DNA from: Orthonyx spaldingii | Taxonomy: Eukaryota > Chordata > Aves > Passeriformes > Orthonychidae | Direction of reading: 5' to 3' | Assembly: GCA_013397795.1 (NCBI GenBank) | Contig: VZTJ01003846.1 | Coordinates: 2,589,816-2,653,815 of the forward strand | DNA: 64,000 nt | Shown here: positions 61,015-64,000 of the stretch, one piece after another | How positions within the stretch are numbered: position 1 is the first letter of the stretch | Layout: every line of letters begins with the position of its first letter | Notes under the pieces: model-generated | Databases searched by the model: none | What the model was told of the DNA's origin: nothing | The model's input: only the letters and a program-made list of their open reading frames with translations | Made by a program: the position numbers and the translations under genes

Positions 61015-64000
61015 ACCATGTTATGAATAGGACCTGGTCTTAGAGCACTAAAGGCAGATGGGAGAGGGGTAGGTTGCAACAGAGATGTCTCTTTAATCCC
61101 ACGGACATCACTCAAGTGAGTAGAAGAATCATAAAGGTTGTATCCAAGTGGTTGGCATTGCAGGATGGGAATTACCCAAACTCAGTCATGGTAACCCAGT
61201 GCTCTCTGGAGGTAAAGCTGTACCTGCTTCCTGCTACTTGTCAAAAAAAACCCCAACCTAACAACCACACAAACAAACCAAAACAAATTCTACCCCAACC
61301 CCCCCTCCTCTATTAGGTATTAGGACAAGAATTTTAAAATTTTCAAGAAGTTTAGAACAGTTTCTGATTCTGCTGCTGCTCTTATCTTTGCCCATCTCGC
61401 CCTACTGTAGCCTGATTTTTTTCATGCAAAACTTCTAGGTTATTGACAACAGGATTACAGGTTTTGCTTGTAAGCTTCCTGGAGCATGGGTCATGTCTTC
61501 TCTATCAATAATCTGTTCCATACACAGGTAGCACAAGCAATTTGAAAAATGTTAAATTACAGTAAGATTTGTGTAAATACTTCCTACAGGGCAGTGTTTT
61601 TGTGTAAAATGCTTGGTTTAGTTACTGATGGAATGTGCTTTTTCGCCGTGAGTAAGCCAATATCACCTTGGTTAAACATGGTAGGTGTGTTAAAAGGTAC
61701 CAGCAAACCATAGGTAGGGTTAGGTCTTAGAAGCTCAATAAATCGTTGAAGCTGAAAGTTCTAAGAGCCCTCTGAAATCTTAACCTGAACAGCAGTAAAC
61801 TTTTGAACTTGAAACTTGTTTGGGACTTTCTGATTGTAAAAGGTACTTTTTTATTTTAAGCCCTGTGGAAAACAACTTGAGTCATAGCAGTACTTTGTTA
61901 TATAAAAGGCAGAGGAAAAATAGATATTTTAGGCAAAACAAAGTAGGGATCCTGCTATGTCAGATGTTACAGATGGAGTTGCAATTTTCCAAGAAGTTAA
62001 CCATTGTCTGCATTATTGAAATTGGTTTTCCTGTTTTTTGTACTCCCTGTTCTGTGGTCAGATGGAGTGCTTGCTACAGTGGCATAGTTTTGGGGAAGTA
62101 GGAAAGGTGGTCATTTTGGCAAGCATGTCGAAATACCTCTTGTAAAGATAGTGGCTTTCTGCCAGTCTGAATACAAGATTGCCTGTCAGTAACTGAGCTG
62201 GTACTCTAGTAGGACCTGCTAAGTTAGTAATGTAGGCTTTTGGGGTGAACACCTGTCTCAAAGTCAATATTTTCAGTGTCTCCAACAGGGAGAGAATTTC
62301 ACTGGCACAGACATCCAGATTTTGCCTAATAGTGTGTAAAAAATCATAATTAAAATTGGGAGTGTAGCTTATACTGTTGAGAGAGCTTGGCTTGAGGGTC
62401 TGACCCAAGCCTTCCTGAAGGGAGTAGGGAAGTACTCTAACTTAAGGCAGGATGGAGAATGTATTAGTTCCAGAACTATTAAAAGTATTCCTGGCAATAG
62501 ACCTCTATTTGATTTAGCACTTGCTTTATCCTGACTGTCTTCTTCTCGTTAGGGAGCTAAAGAATTTTTCCTATGTTACTATGGCCACGTGTGCTTGTTT
62601 GGTATTCCCAGCAGGTGAACTTTTCAGATGAGGCAGAGGGTGATAACGCTTTTCTCTTGTGCTGATGCAATAATGACTGTTTACTTTAGCAAAGCAAATA
62701 CCTCACTGAGGTGTGTAGACCAAAACACCTGAGATGTTCCACAGTACTAGTTTCAAGAGAATGTTTTTTCCATGCAGAAGTCTAACACCAGCAGGAAAGT
62801 GGTTTTGCACAGGGAACCTCCTCGAAAGTCATGCTTGGTCATCTCCGTAGCCTCCAGGAGCTGCCACAACAAGGCTGCCCCACTGTGAGGTTGGTACTGA
62901 TTCTTTCTGGTGAAGGTCTAGTTGTTTCACAAACCAGTAAACCCTCAGTCCTCAGCTCTGCACTGGGACATCCATTAGTGGGGAGATCTTCCCCTCTGAA
63001 AACTTCTACTGCAGCTCTTTCCCACTTGAACATAACAATGGCCTTGAGCAGCAATGAATCTGTGCTGGGAAAACTCAGCATGCTTGTCAGCACAAGGGAA
63101 CACAACAGAGAAAGGAAATGTCTATGAAACCACAGCCTTGGGTGCTCAAATGTGTTTCTATGCTGGTGAGCAAAAGGGTGTGAGGCCATCTGAAAAATTA
63201 AATATGCTCCTTTATTTCTCATGGTCTTCTCTCTGGTAACTGGTGATCACCTAGATAAAGGCTCTTAGCAGGTTGCAGGAATTGGCTAAGGGTCTTTCTG
63301 GCTGCCTATGATTTGAGTGATGCTGAAGTCTTGCTCATGGCTTTTTACAGTAGATGGGCGTAGTAATTTCCATAGAAATGAAAATTCTCTTATCTAATTG
63401 ACTTCTCTTTTCTTTTTATAAGCTCCAGTTTGTTCCTATTTATGTAGTAAAAAACCCATTTTACTGAGAAGTAGGGATTAAAACAACACTATACAATGCA
63501 GTGTGCTTTGCTCTGTTGCCTGCCTGGGTTATAAATAATGCAGCAACTTTCTCTTTTCTTTCCAGTAGTACAGCTACGTGGTAGTCTTGTGATGAGGTGT
63601 GTGGCATTGTGAAAGTGTAAATGGAGCAAAGATCCGTCCTCTCCAGGGATGTTTGGAGTGCAAGGAGTCAGAAGTCAAAGGCTGTGCTGCTCTGCTCTCA
63701 CAGGTGTTCTGGGCAGCAGGGAACTAACAGTATTCTCTAGCTGTGACCTTAGGAACACTCCCCTATTTCTGTAGCCTTAACCTGCCCAGCCAGAGCTTTG
63801 TGCATCAGAGGAAGTGTTGTGCCAGAGGTAGGACAGATGAGGCTGTGTGCTGCCCCTTAATCCTGGAACTGCCTGGGCACTGCTTTACACAGCAGCAGAG
63901 CATCCTGGGTCCCAGAGAGTTTCCAGGAGTCTGGGTGTGATGCAAAGGCATAACTGTCGCCTGGAAACATCCAGAAGGCCACGGTGAGGCTTGAAACAAC
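61015..64000. other. Intergenic, no gene supported
   Basis: Contains an A/C-rich low-complexity tract at 61223-61310. The two overlapping open frames at 62831-63222, one on each strand, do not resemble a known family. I looked for ZC3H12D-like coding sequence, expected downstream of PPIL4 by comparison with human, and saw none up to the window end. Confidence 0.45.
61223..61310 (+). repeat. A/C-rich low-complexity tract
   Basis: Nearly only A and C (caaaaaaaaccccaacctaa, then ccacacaaacaaaccaaaac, ending in a C run). Similar in kind to the tract at 24085-24180. Confidence 0.75.

Noticed and set aside
62831..63222. Open frames on both strands near the window end, considered as a possible retrogene or ZC3H12D exon
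   Set aside because: No match to the ZC3H12 nuclease or zinc-finger motifs, no splice context, and equal openness of both strands.
1..64000. Bacterial-type systems (operons, CRISPR arrays, phage or plasmid genes)
   Set aside because: The window is clearly eukaryotic: split genes, LINE and LTR remnants, no dense coding, no regularly spaced repeats.

Overview
The window is vertebrate nuclear DNA, most likely from a bird and possibly a songbird. Genes are sparse and split into exons with GT...AG introns, the background is AT-rich, and two CpG-rich islands sit at gene starts. The interspersed repeats I recognise are CR1 LINE pieces with the avian 3' end and one solo retroviral LTR. There are two assembly gaps, 23737-23815 and 40451-40475.

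Three protein-coding genes can be supported, read exon by exon from family similarity and splice sites. (1) MAP1LC3C, minus strand, 22165-23736: an ATG8-family autophagy modifier whose first coding exon runs into the first gap. (2) An LRIF1-like gene, minus strand, 35140-37024 with a probable 5'UTR to about 37159: a short, diverged relative of the nuclear-receptor and heterochromatin factor LRIF1. (3) PPIL4, plus strand, 42108-58354: thirteen coding exons whose lengths sum to 1443 nt (480 residues plus stop), encoding a cyclophilin-like domain, an RRM and a basic RS-like tail.

Layout: 1-22 kb is non-coding with an old CR1 fragment (5.0 kb), a solo LTR with matching 6-bp target duplications (7.23-7.76 kb) and ancient CR1/L3-type LINE remnants (12.6-13.7 kb). 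Then come MAP1LC3C with its CpG-rich start (22-24 kb), a long intergenic stretch with two unassigned exon-like reading frames (28.3 and 30.3 kb), the LRIF1-like gene (35-37 kb), a GC-rich block with a CR1 end and a (CCATC)n repeat (39.3-40.6 kb), and a CR1 end abutting the PPIL4 CpG island (41.8 kb). Past PPIL4 there is a direct duplication of about 370 bp (58.8 and 60.6 kb) in otherwise plain DNA.

The genes do not form a pathway. LC3C acts in autophagosome membranes, PPIL4 in the nucleus with the spliceosome, and the LRIF1 family in chromatin. The LRIF1-like gene and PPIL4 are divergent (minus then plus), with start sites about 5 kb apart. The most notable items are the compact LRIF1 relative next to PPIL4, the LTR with intact insertion footprints, and the duplicated block after PPIL4.
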